Source: Thalassospira lucentensis (GTDB lineage: Bacteria > Pseudomonadota > Alphaproteobacteria > Rhodospirillales > Thalassospiraceae). From it: a stretch of 64,000 bases of DNA. Below, piece by piece: positions 1 through 7,793 of the stretch (position 1 is the stretch's first letter; the number at the start of each line of letters is the position of its first letter). Under the pieces are notes generated by a model that saw only the letters and a list, made by a program, of their open reading frames with translations, had not been told where the DNA came from and searched no databases. The stretch covers positions 1-64,000 of the forward strand of contig NZ_JAATOV010000007.1 of assembly GCF_011806425.1 (NCBI RefSeq), in the 5' to 3' direction. The translations under genes and the position numbers were made by a program.

Positions 1-60
1 GATATTGCCGACAATTCCGACAGCAGCACGGTTGAAATCAGCATGTCGATGCCGTTCTAA
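1..60 (+). CDS. C-terminal end of a probable outer-membrane protein (partial)
   Basis: The first 60 bases are an open frame from the window edge to a TAA stop, encoding the last 19 residues of a protein that ends in ...VEISMSMPF. The alternating hydrophobic/polar pattern and C-terminal phenylalanine resemble the last beta-strand of outer-membrane barrel proteins, the signal read by the BAM machinery. A strong hairpin follows 40 bases later. The family cannot be named from this fragment. Confidence 0.55.
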   Translation, partial: DIADNSDSSTVEISMSMPF

Positions 61-101
61 CAACCGACATCAAAACACCGGGCACCAAACAACCGGCATA
101 A

Positions 102-140
102 CCACAAACACCCCCGACCACACATCGGGGGTGTTTGTGG
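102..140 (+). terminator. Strong hairpin after the first gene, probable terminator
   Basis: A perfect 16 bp inverted repeat (102-117 with 125-140, arm starting CCACAAACACCC) has a 7-base loop. There is no clear T tract behind it, so termination is inferred from stem strength and position after the stop codon. Confidence 0.55.
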
Positions 141-275
141 TTGGTGAATGGTGAAGGGTCACGACCAGCCTATTTCGCAACAAAAGGCTATCGCTCGATC
201 TTCAAACCGTCATCACCCCTTTTCTTGAAAATCAGCCCAACAAAACGCCCCAAATGCGTCTTTACCCCGAAAATT

Positions 276-311
276 GAGACGTTCTGCATACATTCTGAGA
301 CGTTCTGCATA
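276..311. promoter_or_regulatory. Tandem 15-mer operator-like repeat
   Basis: GAGACGTTCTGCATA occurs at 276-290 and again at 297-311, identical and 21 bp apart, i.e. two helical turns on one face. It lies in the 339-base gene-free stretch 61-399, which otherwise holds the hairpin at 102-140 and nothing else recognisable. The nearest downstream gene is the small hypothetical CDS at 400. Confidence 0.4.
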
Positions 312-399
312 TTGGGCAATTTTCTTTCTGCTAAAATGAAGCCTTTGAAATAAACACAATGGGTCATGTAGACGCATTGAAACCATAAAAGGCGCTCTG

Positions 400-705
400 A
401 TGCAGTCAGGAACGACGATACGCGCGACACAGGAATGCTCCTGCTTTCCGGTAAACGATGCGCACCCTTCGCTGCGAACTCCCTTACCGCAAGCTCCCTT
501 ACCCATCGTGGTCATTGACCAAAATCTGCCGGCCCTTGGCGCCCTCATTCAGTCCTATCTCGGACTGGCACAGATTGCCTTGGTGCCAAATCAACGGGCG
601 GGACGTCGCCTTTTGGCCTCTTTGGCCAACCAAGATGTCGAAATTCTCGCGGTAATTGGGTTTTCCGCCGATATCTGCCCAACCGGATCATCGGGCAGGA
701 ACTAA
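400..705 (+). CDS. Hypothetical protein, 101 aa, possibly a degenerate receiver-like fold
   Basis: The frame has codon usage like the neighbouring genes (G/C in third positions) and a weak AAGG just upstream of ATG 400. No signal peptide or membrane segment is visible. Residues from about 36 onward (PIVVIDQNLPALGALIQSYL) look like the first beta-alpha unit of a CheY-type receiver domain, followed by EILAVIGF where the second strand with the phospho-acceptor would be. The acidic acceptor residue is absent, and the protein is too short for a full receiver. Function is unknown. It converges on the AraC gene at 772-1830. Confidence 0.45.
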   Translation: MQSGTTIRATQECSCFPVNDAHPSLRTPLPQAPLPIVVIDQNLPALGALIQSYLGLAQIALVPNQRAGRRLLASLANQDVEILAVIGFSADICPTGSSGRN

Positions 706-771
706 GAAAACGGATCGTATGGCAGAAGCGGCCAGCAGGCTGCCTGCTTAATTTCTAGGGATGACAAGCCG

Positions 772-1830
772 TTAGCCCAACGAATGCAACCAGTTTTCGT
801 AGCGGGTATCAATCGCATTACTGACACGCTTGGCCGCAGGTGTCGGCCGATGACCTGCCCGCACATCGCCCGGAGTAATGTCATATTTCGCCCGAAACGC
901 ACGGATGAAACTGGCATCCGATGTATAGCCACATTCCAACCCGATATCATAGACTGACCGATGAACCTGTTTCGGATCGTTCAAAAGCTTAAGACCATGC
1001 TTTAAACGCATGTCGCGCACGTGGTTTTTCACCCCGCCATAGGCATCAAAAAGGCGATACAACGCCGCCCGCGAAACGCCAAGATCGGATGCCGCCTTCT
1101 CAGGCGTCAAATCCGGTGACAACAAATTGTCGCGGAAATACCGTCGGATCATAACCTGCTTTTCGATGTCCTGACGTTGCGCATGCATCTCGGCTGTTTC
1201 CCGATAGGCCGAATTCATCGAATTGGCCAACAGCATCACGATGGTTTGCTTTAAAACAGCAATCTGATCATCTTCGAGAAAATCGATATTGTTGTGCAAT
1301 GTCATGATTTGATCGTGGGCAAGCCGCACGATTGGATCATTGGCCGTCAAAAATCGAAGATTGTGGTCATCTGGATTGATCAGCCGCTCTTCCAAAGGCT
1401 GCCGCGGAATAAACAGATGCAAAGAGTCAAATTCACTGGTCTGGGCCTCGGTATGCTGCGCGCAATCAAGCAACAGAAAACCACCCCCATGGCCAAGCGA
1501 CGTCCCCCCGCGGCCCAACTCGCTTTGCACAACACCATCGGTATAAATCTGAATGTTATAGTGATCCATGCCGTCGCGCGCGAACATCTGTGAAGACCGC
1601 ACAAACCGTTGTGACCGGCTTTGCGCCTGGATCATCAACATATCTTGGTGCCGCCACGACGTCAGATTGGCGGCAAAATCTTCGCTTCTGATATCACGGG
1701 GCGCATCAACGTCGTAAATACAGCTGATGCTGTCTTTCCAAACGTCGAACCGATCCTTACGCGCGACCCCGTCGAGGGTAAAAAACGATCTCTCGACGGT
1801 TTGTTTTTTGGGAATTATGGTCTCTTCCAT
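772..1830 (-). CDS. AraC-family transcriptional regulator
   Basis: The 352-residue protein has the full-length AraC layout. The N-terminal ~210 residues match the AraC-like ligand-binding type of domain (GGFLLLDC, LHLFIPRQPLEERL). The C-terminal ~100 residues form the two helix-turn-helix motifs: the first around SDLGVSRAALYRLFDAYGG, the second around YDIGLECGYTSDASFIRAFR, ending in the conserved TPGDVRAGH. The ligand is unknown and no obvious target operon adjoins it. No good Shine-Dalgarno precedes ATG 1830, so a slightly different start is possible. Confidence 0.9.
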   Translation of the reverse strand: MEETIIPKKQTVERSFFTLDGVARKDRFDVWKDSISCIYDVDAPRDIRSEDFAANLTSWRHQDMLMIQAQSRSQRFVRSSQMFARDGMDHYNIQIYTDGVVQSELGRGGTSLGHGGGFLLLDCAQHTEAQTSEFDSLHLFIPRQPLEERLINPDDHNLRFLTANDPIVRLAHDQIMTLHNNIDFLEDDQIAVLKQTIVMLLANSMNSAYRETAEMHAQRQDIEKQVMIRRYFRDNLLSPDLTPEKAASDLGVSRAALYRLFDAYGGVKNHVRDMRLKHGLKLLNDPKQVHRSVYDIGLECGYTSDASFIRAFRAKYDITPGDVRAGHRPTPAAKRVSNAIDTRYENWLHSLG

Positions 1831-2040
1831 GGAGCATGCGATCTTAAAGGGTGTGCATTATAAAATTAGACTGACCTAAATTTCGTTTTTCTTCAAGTTT
1901 TCCAATCCTTTCGATCCCATATCATCTATCATTCAACGTTTGATCGAACGGCACTGGCACAATGAAACCGCATTAAATGTGCCTAAATCGTCTTCACGCG
2001 CGAACAAGTTGGGAACAACTTGCTATCAACCGACGTTGTC

Positions 2041-2310
2041 CTAGGGTCTGAACCCAATTCAATGTTTAAAATGGCATCAGAACAAGCAAGACATGCAAGG
2101 AAATCTCCGCCGCGCGGGGTGTTGCCCCGGGCAAGGGGATTGACGCAGCAGGTCGCAGAGTGTCCTGATGTCCTTCGGATCGGAGGAATTTGCACGGGCT
2201 ATTACGTCGCATCACCTTGCAAGGCAGCAAGCCTTGCTGCGGTGAAGCTCCTGATATCCGCACACATTCCTCACGACCATTTCAAGCATTGAATTGGGTT
2301 CAGACCCTAG
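2041..2310. mobile_element. 270 bp MITE-like element with 24 bp perfect terminal inverted repeats
   Basis: The ends 2041-2064 and 2287-2310 are perfect inverted repeats beginning CTAGGGTCTGAACCC. Similarity continues imperfectly inward for about 10 more bases (TTTAAAATGG against CTTGAAATGG). Both outer ends carry CTAG, which could be a 4 bp target duplication. The interior has no convincing transposase; a frame running through it also reads across the ends and is not accepted as a gene. It occupies most of the 542-base gap 1831-2372, whose remaining flanks are AT-rich and featureless. Parent IS family not established. Confidence 0.65.
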
Positions 2311-2372
2311 CTACCGCATATATTTGAAAATTATCTCTCAAATAAAAATTGCACAAAACAGGAGAAAACATC

Positions 2373-2582
2373 ATGTCCATCGGTCGCATTCTCGGCGTTG
2401 TTATCCTCGTTATCGGCATTGGCCTTTTGGTCACCGGCTATAACGCATCGGAAAGCGCTGTTGATCAGATTTCCGAAACGCTCGTTGGCCGCTATACCGA
2501 TGAAACCATCTGGTATCTGATTGGCGGGATCGCTGGCATCGTTGCTGGTGTGCTTCTGCTGCTGTTTGGCCGTCGCCGCTAA
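2373..2582 (+). CDS. Small inner-membrane protein (DUF3185-like)
   Basis: The protein has 69 residues starting at ATG 2373, chosen because AGGAG lies at the right distance upstream; an in-frame start at 2349 lacks one. Two transmembrane helices (about residues 5-25, ILGVVILVIGIGLLVTGY, and 48-66, LIGGIAGIVAGVLLLLFG) flank a short polar loop, and the protein ends in RRR. Size and arrangement match the DUF3185 family of two-helix membrane proteins, whose function is not known. The MITE-like element ends 62 bases upstream. Confidence 0.75.
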   Translation: MSIGRILGVVILVIGIGLLVTGYNASESAVDQISETLVGRYTDETIWYLIGGIAGIVAGVLLLLFGRRR

Positions 2583-2599
2583 GCACTAAGATACAACAC

Positions 2600-2679
2600 C
2601 TGTTGCCGATGCTTGGGACCCTATTGCCCAAACCTTATCGCACCCCATAGGGTTTGGGCAGTACAGGCATCGGCAACAG
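2600..2679 (+). terminator. Nested double-stem hairpin downstream of the DUF3185 gene
   Basis: An outer perfect 13 bp stem (CTGTTGCCGATGC, 2600-2612 with 2667-2679) encloses an inner perfect 10 bp stem (TGCCCAAACC, 2625-2634 with 2651-2660). No T tract follows. It may terminate transcription or be a structured RNA element or dispersed repeat. Confidence 0.45.
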
Positions 2680-2763
2680 ACTGTTGACGAACAGCGTATG
2701 GTCAGAATTTCGCTTTGGCACCATAGTTACGGCAAATGATCTCATTGACCGAGGTGCCCGATT

Positions 2764-3606
2764 ATGACCAACGCATCCCAAAACACCCCCAAAGCATCGT
2801 CCCCAAACGCTGCTTTAAGCTTATCCCCCCTCTTTATCTCCCACGGTTCGCCGATGCTGGTTGCGCGTCAAAGCACGCCAGCCTTTGATTTCTTTATCGG
2901 GGACCTTGGCCGTCATCTGGACGGTGTGCGGGCGATTTTGATGGTATCGGCCCATTGGCAAACCGATGTGCCAACCATCTCAACCGCGCAGACGCAAGAA
3001 ACCATTCACGACTTTTACGGCTTCCCGCAATCGCTTTATGATCTGCAGTATCCGGCAAAGGGTGCCCCCGAACTGGCCCAACAGATTGCCGATCTGATCG
3101 GGGTTAAAACCGATGACAGCCGCGGCCTTGACCACGGTGCATGGATGCCACTTATCCTCGCCCGGCCAACGGCGGACATTCCGGTGTTTCAGCTTTCAAT
3201 CCTGACCAACGGCAGCCCCAAGGATCATTTCGATCTGGGTAAAAAGCTGCGCGCTTTGCGTGATCTTGGCGTTCTGGTCATCGCCAGTGGTGCAATGACC
3301 CATAATCTGCGCGCGCTTGATCACGCCGAAGGCCCGATTGATCCATGGGCGACCGAATTTACCAACTGGATGATCGACAAGGTCAAATCACACGATATTG
3401 ACGCCCTTCTTGATTATCGCGTGCGCGCCCCGCATGCGCGTATGGCCCATCCGCAGGACGATCATTTGATGCCGTTTTACGTCGCCCTTGGGGCCGCATC
3501 AGATGACTTTACCGCCAACCTGCTCCATGACAGTTATGAATTTGGCAACCTTGCCATGACCGCCCTTCGCTTCTACGATCAGGGCGAAATCAAAACCGCC
3601 GCCTGA
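2764..3606 (+). CDS. ygiD: DODA-type extradiol aromatic-ring-opening dioxygenase
   Basis: The 280-residue protein belongs to the class III extradiol dioxygenase family related to E. coli YgiD (4,5-DOPA dioxygenase). Visible marks are FISHGSPML near the N-terminus, SAHWQT, the GLDHGAWMPL segment with its metal-ligand histidine, and IASGAMTHNLRAL. These supply the non-haem metal site expected of the family. E. coli YgiD is slightly shorter; the extra N-terminal ~20 residues are polar and Ser/Asn-rich. GAGGTG precedes ATG 2764. The physiological aromatic substrate cannot be told from sequence. Confidence 0.88.
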   Translation: MTNASQNTPKASSPNAALSLSPLFISHGSPMLVARQSTPAFDFFIGDLGRHLDGVRAILMVSAHWQTDVPTISTAQTQETIHDFYGFPQSLYDLQYPAKGAPELAQQIADLIGVKTDDSRGLDHGAWMPLILARPTADIPVFQLSILTNGSPKDHFDLGKKLRALRDLGVLVIASGAMTHNLRALDHAEGPIDPWATEFTNWMIDKVKSHDIDALLDYRVRAPHARMAHPQDDHLMPFYVALGAASDDFTANLLHDSYEFGNLAMTALRFYDQGEIKTAA

Positions 3607-3620
3607 TGCGATATGGCATT

Positions 3621-3666
3621 GCCTTCCGTCATGCGGCCTTAACGCCCCATCGCCCGGACGGAAGGC
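3621..3666 (+). promoter_or_regulatory. Hairpin that would bury the yjbQ ribosome-binding site
   Basis: GCCTTCCGTC (3621-3630) and GACGGAAGGC (3657-3666) are perfect 10 bp inverted repeats. The right arm contains the only Shine-Dalgarno-like sequence (GGAAGG) for ATG 3674, so folding would occlude ribosome binding. Confidence 0.45.
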
Positions 3667-3673
3667 CACCGCC

Positions 3674-4096
3674 ATGCTGTCGCAAGACCAGACCACACTT
3701 GAAATTCGCACCAACGGTCAGGGTCTGACCGAAATAACCGACCCCATCCAATCATGGGTCGCCCAATCGGGCATCCGGTCTGGACAACTAACAGTGTTTG
3801 TCCGACACACATCGGCAAGCCTGACCATTCAGGAAAATGCTGATCCGGATGTGCGCCTTGATCTGGAAACCTTCTTTGCCCAACTGGTGCAAGAAAACCC
3901 CAGCCTCTATCGCCACACCTGCGAAGGGCCAGACGACATGCCCGCCCACATCAAATCAAGCTTGACCGATGTGTCGCTGACCATTCCGGTCGGCGATGGC
4001 TATGCCATGCTCGGCACATGGCAGGGCGTCTATCTGTTCGAGCACCGCCATATGCCCCATCGCCGCCAAGTCGTGCTGCATTTGATTGGCGAATAA
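3674..4096 (+). CDS. yjbQ: YjbQ / UPF0047 family protein
   Basis: The 140-residue protein matches the length and core of the YjbQ (UPF0047) family. It carries VFVRHTSASLTIQENADPDV, the metal-site HIKSSL block, and the C-terminal GTWQGVYLFEHR. E. coli YjbQ has weak thiamine-phosphate synthase side activity; the true role of the family is not settled. It follows the dioxygenase gene by 67 bases on the same strand and may be co-transcribed, with an intervening hairpin that covers its ribosome-binding site. Confidence 0.9.
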   Translation: MLSQDQTTLEIRTNGQGLTEITDPIQSWVAQSGIRSGQLTVFVRHTSASLTIQENADPDVRLDLETFFAQLVQENPSLYRHTCEGPDDMPAHIKSSLTDVSLTIPVGDGYAMLGTWQGVYLFEHRHMPHRRQVVLHLIGE

Positions 4097-4166
4097 TCGC
4101 CCGTCAATCCGACCATCTTTTAGATCGCTTTTGCACCTAAAGAAGAAAAACTAATCAAAAAAACAG

Positions 4167-4787
4167 TCAGGCCGCAAGATCAGGCACACACACCCAAAGC
4201 CCCGTCACCTGCGTTTCCAGCAATTCACGCAAGGTCGCGCACATGTCTTCGCAGTCAAAACTCTGCAGACTGATATGCTGGTGAATGGTGAACAAAAACA
4301 GCGCCATAATCGTCTTGCGGATCAAAGGGACGGGGATGTCGGGATTAAGCTCCCCGTCAAGTTGCGCATCTTCGATCAACGCCTTGATCGCGCACAAAAG
4401 CCCGCTGCCCTGCATGATGTCATGCACCGCCCCTTTGCGCGGGGTAAAGACGACCTGTTGCAAAATCACCTGCCACAGCCCGGGCTGAAAAGCGATCTGC
4501 GCAAAGCGATAAGACGCGATATGCATCAACTTGTCGACAAAGCACCAGTCGGGCTCCATCGTATGAAGCCCGCGCTCAATCGCCTCGGCCATATGTTCGC
4601 CAAGGCTGGCAACAACCAGTTCTTCCTTCGTCGGAAAATGGCTGAAAATCGTGCCTTCAGCCACCCCGGCCTGCGCAGCAATCGCCCGTGTGGAGGCGTT
4701 TTCAAAACCCAATTGGTCAAAACAGCTGCGTGCAGCCGCAAGGATTTTTCGACGGGTCTCTTCACGCTGCTTGATCCGGGAATTCAT
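4167..4787 (-). CDS. TetR-family transcriptional regulator
   Basis: A TetR repressor of 206 residues. The N-terminal helix-turn-helix includes STRAIAAQAGVAEGTIFSHF; the C-terminal ligand domain is divergent. Start ATG 4787 (MNSRIKQREE) is preferred over the upstream in-frame 4829, because GAGG sits just ahead of it and the longer version would translate through the operator at 4793-4839. It is 84 bases downstream of eptA on the same strand but has its own operator and a TTGACA box. This suggests autoregulation. The inducer is unknown. Confidence 0.85.
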   Translation of the reverse strand: MNSRIKQREETRRKILAAARSCFDQLGFENASTRAIAAQAGVAEGTIFSHFPTKEELVVASLGEHMAEAIERGLHTMEPDWCFVDKLMHIASYRFAQIAFQPGLWQVILQQVVFTPRKGAVHDIMQGSGLLCAIKALIEDAQLDGELNPDIPVPLIRKTIMALFLFTIHQHISLQSFDCEDMCATLRELLETQVTGLWVCVPDLAA

Positions 4788-4792
4788 CGCCA

Positions 4793-4839
4793 CCTCGATT
4801 AAATGAGCAAACTCAATGAGTGAACTCAATTAATCGAGG
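4793..4839. promoter_or_regulatory. Nested palindromic operator of the TetR gene
   Basis: CCTCGATTAA (4793-4802) and TTAATCGAGG (4830-4839) are perfect 10 bp inverted arms. Between them lie two palindromes, TGAGCAAACTCA (4804-4815) and TGAGTGAACTCA (4817-4828), spaced 13 bp. On the minus strand a TTGACA (4856-4851) lies upstream and the TetR ribosome-binding site (GAGG) overlaps the left arm, so a bound repressor would block its own expression. Confidence 0.6.
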
Positions 4840-4871
4840 TATCTGGTATCTGTCAATGATTGATACAATGA

Positions 4872-6656
4872 TTACTGAAGCTTGGCGGTTGGCTCGGTCT
4901 TAATATCTGCCCCTAAATCCGCGCTATACGTAATGTCCTCGCAGGCGGCAAAGATATCGAGCTTCTTGTTATAGACAGTGGTTTGAACCCCCATCACGCC
5001 CAACACGGTCGAATACAGATTGTCGTGGGAAAACTGCCCCGTTTTCGCGGCTTGGCCAAGGCAATCGGGGTTGATCGCCCGTGATGCCGCAAAACCCGGC
5101 GACATCCAGGTAAACATCGGCACATGGGTTTGCTCATCAGGTGCAAACATATAAGGCGCACCGTGCAAATACATCCCGCTTTCGCCCAATGATTCCCCGT
5201 GATCAGACACATACAACAGCACCGTGTTAAACCGGTCCTGGTATGACGCCAGTTTCTTGGTCAATTCGGCAATCACAAAATCCGTATAGCGAATGGTGTT
5301 GTCATAGGTATTGACCAATTCCTGCTGGGTGCAATTTTCAATGTCGCTGCGCGGACAATCGGGGGTAAAGAACCGGTACTCTGCCGGATAGCGCTTGAAA
5401 TAGGTTGGCCCGTGGCTGCCCATTAAATGGAACGTGATCAACCGATCGCCCGAAAGTGCCGAAATCTGGTCATCCAATCCTTCCAGCATCACCGCGTCAA
5501 GGCACGCCCCACCCTTGCAATATTGCGGAAAGTCATCCGGGTTGATCGTGACGTGATTGGTGCGATCGCATGTGCCTTTACACCCGCCGTCATTTTCCTT
5601 CCACAGCACGGAAACACCGGCCTTGGCAACCACATCCATCAGGCTTTCGCTATGTTGGGCAACCTCCCCGTCATAGCCATCATGACGCATGTTTGAAAAC
5701 ATACACGGCACCGAAACCGCCGTTGCCGTCCCGCAGGACCGCACATTCTGAAACGCCAAAATCCCCGGAATATCGCGCGTGAAAACCGATGTTGGCCGCC
5801 CGTACCCATTGGCCTGCACACTTTGCGCCCGCGCGGTTTCGCCAATCAGCAAAAACATCATGGTCGGTTTGCCATTGGCGTTTGCCTGCACCACCTGATG
5901 GGCATCATCGCCCACAGTGCGAAACGGCATCTGCGATGATAAAAACCGTCGTTTGGTATATTTGATCGTCCCGGTAACGTAATTCACCGGCGAAACTTCC
6001 TTACCAAGCACCTTGTGATTGCGCCCGACCGATGCGTAATCCTTGAAATAAAGCCCGGCAATCCCGCCCAGCATCACAAACGGGATCAGCATCATCAAAA
6101 TCCGCTGCCCGACCCCGCGCACAATGGTCTTGGGATAGCGGATCGGCATCAAAATCAGGATCACAACCGGCACAATCCCGGTCAAAACAAACCACAAAAC
6201 CGCTTGCAGGTTTAAATAGGATGCTGCCTCCACCGTGTCGGTTTCAACGATATTTTCGATCATGCTGCGGTCAAACACGATGCCATATTTCACCATCGCA
6301 TAATTGGCCAGCGCACCTGTGATCAGCAACATCACGAAAAACGGTTTCAGGACGTATTTGAACGAAAACGGCGTAAACAAAACCAACGACCCAAACAGCA
6401 ACACAAACGGCGCACTGGCCGCAAAGCCAAGGTCATAATCACCAAGCCCACCCAAAATGCCGTAAAAATGCGCCAACGCCCGCCAGTTCAAAACCACCGC
6501 GAAATAAAGGGCCAGAACCGCAATCACCACCCGGTAATCAACGGCCGGCAATTTCGATGAAATGCGCGAAAGGGGCTTAAACAAAGGCGAAAACGGCGGC
6601 TTAAACGGCGACTTAAATCGGGACATTGATACTCGCATGCTTGCTGGACCAACCAC
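4872..6656 (-). CDS. eptA: Lipid A phosphoethanolamine transferase (EptA/MCR type)
   Basis: A 594-residue inner-membrane sulfatase-fold enzyme that transfers phosphoethanolamine from phosphatidylethanolamine to lipid A. About five transmembrane segments in the first ~220 residues are followed by a periplasmic catalytic domain. This carries the GETAR motif with the threonine nucleophile, paired cysteines (RSCGTATAVSVPCMFS; GGCKGTC), LMGSHGP, and YVSDHGESLGE with metal ligands. The GTG at 6656 has an AAGGGG box; ATGs at 6638 and 6626 are alternatives. Tandem CCTGA repeats at 6745-6803 suggest two-component control. Family members confer polymyxin resistance. Confidence 0.93.
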   Translation of the reverse strand: MVGPASMRVSMSRFKSPFKPPFSPLFKPLSRISSKLPAVDYRVVIAVLALYFAVVLNWRALAHFYGILGGLGDYDLGFAASAPFVLLFGSLVLFTPFSFKYVLKPFFVMLLITGALANYAMVKYGIVFDRSMIENIVETDTVEAASYLNLQAVLWFVLTGIVPVVILILMPIRYPKTIVRGVGQRILMMLIPFVMLGGIAGLYFKDYASVGRNHKVLGKEVSPVNYVTGTIKYTKRRFLSSQMPFRTVGDDAHQVVQANANGKPTMMFLLIGETARAQSVQANGYGRPTSVFTRDIPGILAFQNVRSCGTATAVSVPCMFSNMRHDGYDGEVAQHSESLMDVVAKAGVSVLWKENDGGCKGTCDRTNHVTINPDDFPQYCKGGACLDAVMLEGLDDQISALSGDRLITFHLMGSHGPTYFKRYPAEYRFFTPDCPRSDIENCTQQELVNTYDNTIRYTDFVIAELTKKLASYQDRFNTVLLYVSDHGESLGESGMYLHGAPYMFAPDEQTHVPMFTWMSPGFAASRAINPDCLGQAAKTGQFSHDNLYSTVLGVMGVQTTVYNKKLDIFAACEDITYSADLGADIKTEPTAKLQ

Positions 6657-6744
6657 CCCGCCCCTTTGGGGCCATCCCGAAACGGTCCGGGATGAAGGCC
6701 AACATATGCGCGGCCCTTAAGGTCGTCGGTCATGATGACGGACA

Positions 6745-6803
6745 CCTGTCATCTACCGACCCAACCTGACGCCAACCTGAACCCCGCCCCGAAGCCAACC
6801 TGT
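6745..6803. promoter_or_regulatory. Tandem response-regulator boxes upstream of eptA
   Basis: CCAACCTGA occurs at 6761-6769 and 6772-6780, exactly 11 bp apart, with related CCAACCTGT at 6795-6803 and CCTGTCATCT at 6745-6754. An 11 bp direct-repeat period is typical of OmpR/PmrA-class regulators. The same CCTGA-at-11-bp pattern and the identical CCTGTCATCT 10-mer occur at 23586-23650 beside the two-component operon. Confidence 0.55.
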
Positions 6804-6816
6804 AAATGCCCGCAAA

Positions 6817-6847
6817 ATAAAAAAGGCGATGCCCAAAGACACCGCCT
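6817..6847 (-). terminator. Rho-independent terminator of the DMT permease gene
   Basis: On the minus strand, GGCGGTG pairs with CATCGCC (one wobble) and is followed directly by a run of six T, 47 bases after the permease stop codon. Confidence 0.6.
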
Positions 6848-6893
6848 GTTATCTCGTATCAAAACCGATCCGCGCAGTTGGTCCGAAACGCCC

Positions 6894-7793
6894 CTATTCC
6901 GCGGCACTTTCGCGCAATCGGCGTCCGGCACGCATGCCCAAAACGCTATGCACAATCAGGGTGGCAATCACCACCGCCCCACAAATAAACGTCATTTTGC
7001 TCGGCACTTCGTGAACAAACAACCACACCAAAAGCGACCCAAAAATCGCTTCGTTCAGCATAATAAGCCCAACCTCGGCGGCGGGAATTTTGCGCGCCCC
7101 GGCCGATAAGAACAGGAACGAAACCGGCACCACCCAGAACCCCAAAATCAAAAGCCACACCCAATCAATCCCATAAACCTCGGTCGGCTGGGCGGCGGGT
7201 GCCATCGCAAGGGTCGCGATAAACGCGCCAAACAGCATGCCTTTGACCTCGTCCATCTTGGGCCGCGCACTGATCACATTTAAAAAACCGGCCATGCAAA
7301 ATGCCGCACATAGCGCCAAAATATCGCCCAGCGCATTTTCCCCGCCAAACCCGGCACCGACAATCAAAACCAACGCGGCCAAAACCACCAAGGACGCCAC
7401 CCACGTCCGCATCGGAAGCGCACGCTTAAAAATAAACATCCCCATCAACCCGGCCAAAAGCGGCGTTGCGGAAATAATCACCAAGGTATTGGCCGCATCG
7501 GTATTGCGCACCGACAGGATGAACAGAACACTGGTCCCGGCATAAAAAATCCCGGTCAGGATTTCATCTTTGCCCGGCATGATGGCCTGAACAATTCCCT
7601 GCCCGCGCTCCACCCCACGCCAAAGGGCAACCCCCAAAAGTGCGATGGTCAAAAAGCACACCCGCCAAAAGGTCGCGGTCATGTCATCGGCATGGATCAA
7701 CCGGATCAACAGCGCATCGGGCGATAAAATCGCAATCCCGATCAGGGCCAAAAGCCCGCCATGCAAATTCCCAATCCGCTTACGCAAAGACAT
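6894..7793 (-). CDS. EamA/DMT-superfamily permease
   Basis: A polytopic membrane protein of 299 residues with about ten hydrophobic helices arranged as two EamA repeats. The segments RNTDAANTLVIISATPLLAG and LIMLNEAIFGSLLVWLFVHE are characteristic ends of the repeats. Start ATG 7793 follows GGGGATGAG; the TTG three bases upstream is not needed. Such proteins are drug/metabolite exporters or importers. The substrate is not predictable, and the gene is monocistronic. Confidence 0.85.
   Translation of the reverse strand: MSLRKRIGNLHGGLLALIGIAILSPDALLIRLIHADDMTATFWRVCFLTIALLGVALWRGVERGQGIVQAIMPGKDEILTGIFYAGTSVLFILSVRNTDAANTLVIISATPLLAGLMGMFIFKRALPMRTWVASLVVLAALVLIVGAGFGGENALGDILALCAAFCMAGFLNVISARPKMDEVKGMLFGAFIATLAMAPAAQPTEVYGIDWVWLLILGFWVVPVSFLFLSAGARKIPAAEVGLIMLNEAIFGSLLVWLFVHEVPSKMTFICGAVVIATLIVHSVLGMRAGRRLRESAAE

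Noticed and set aside
2020..2292. 90-codon frame through the MITE-like element
   Set aside because: It starts outside the element, ends in its terminal repeat, has no ribosome-binding site and no recognisable protein features.
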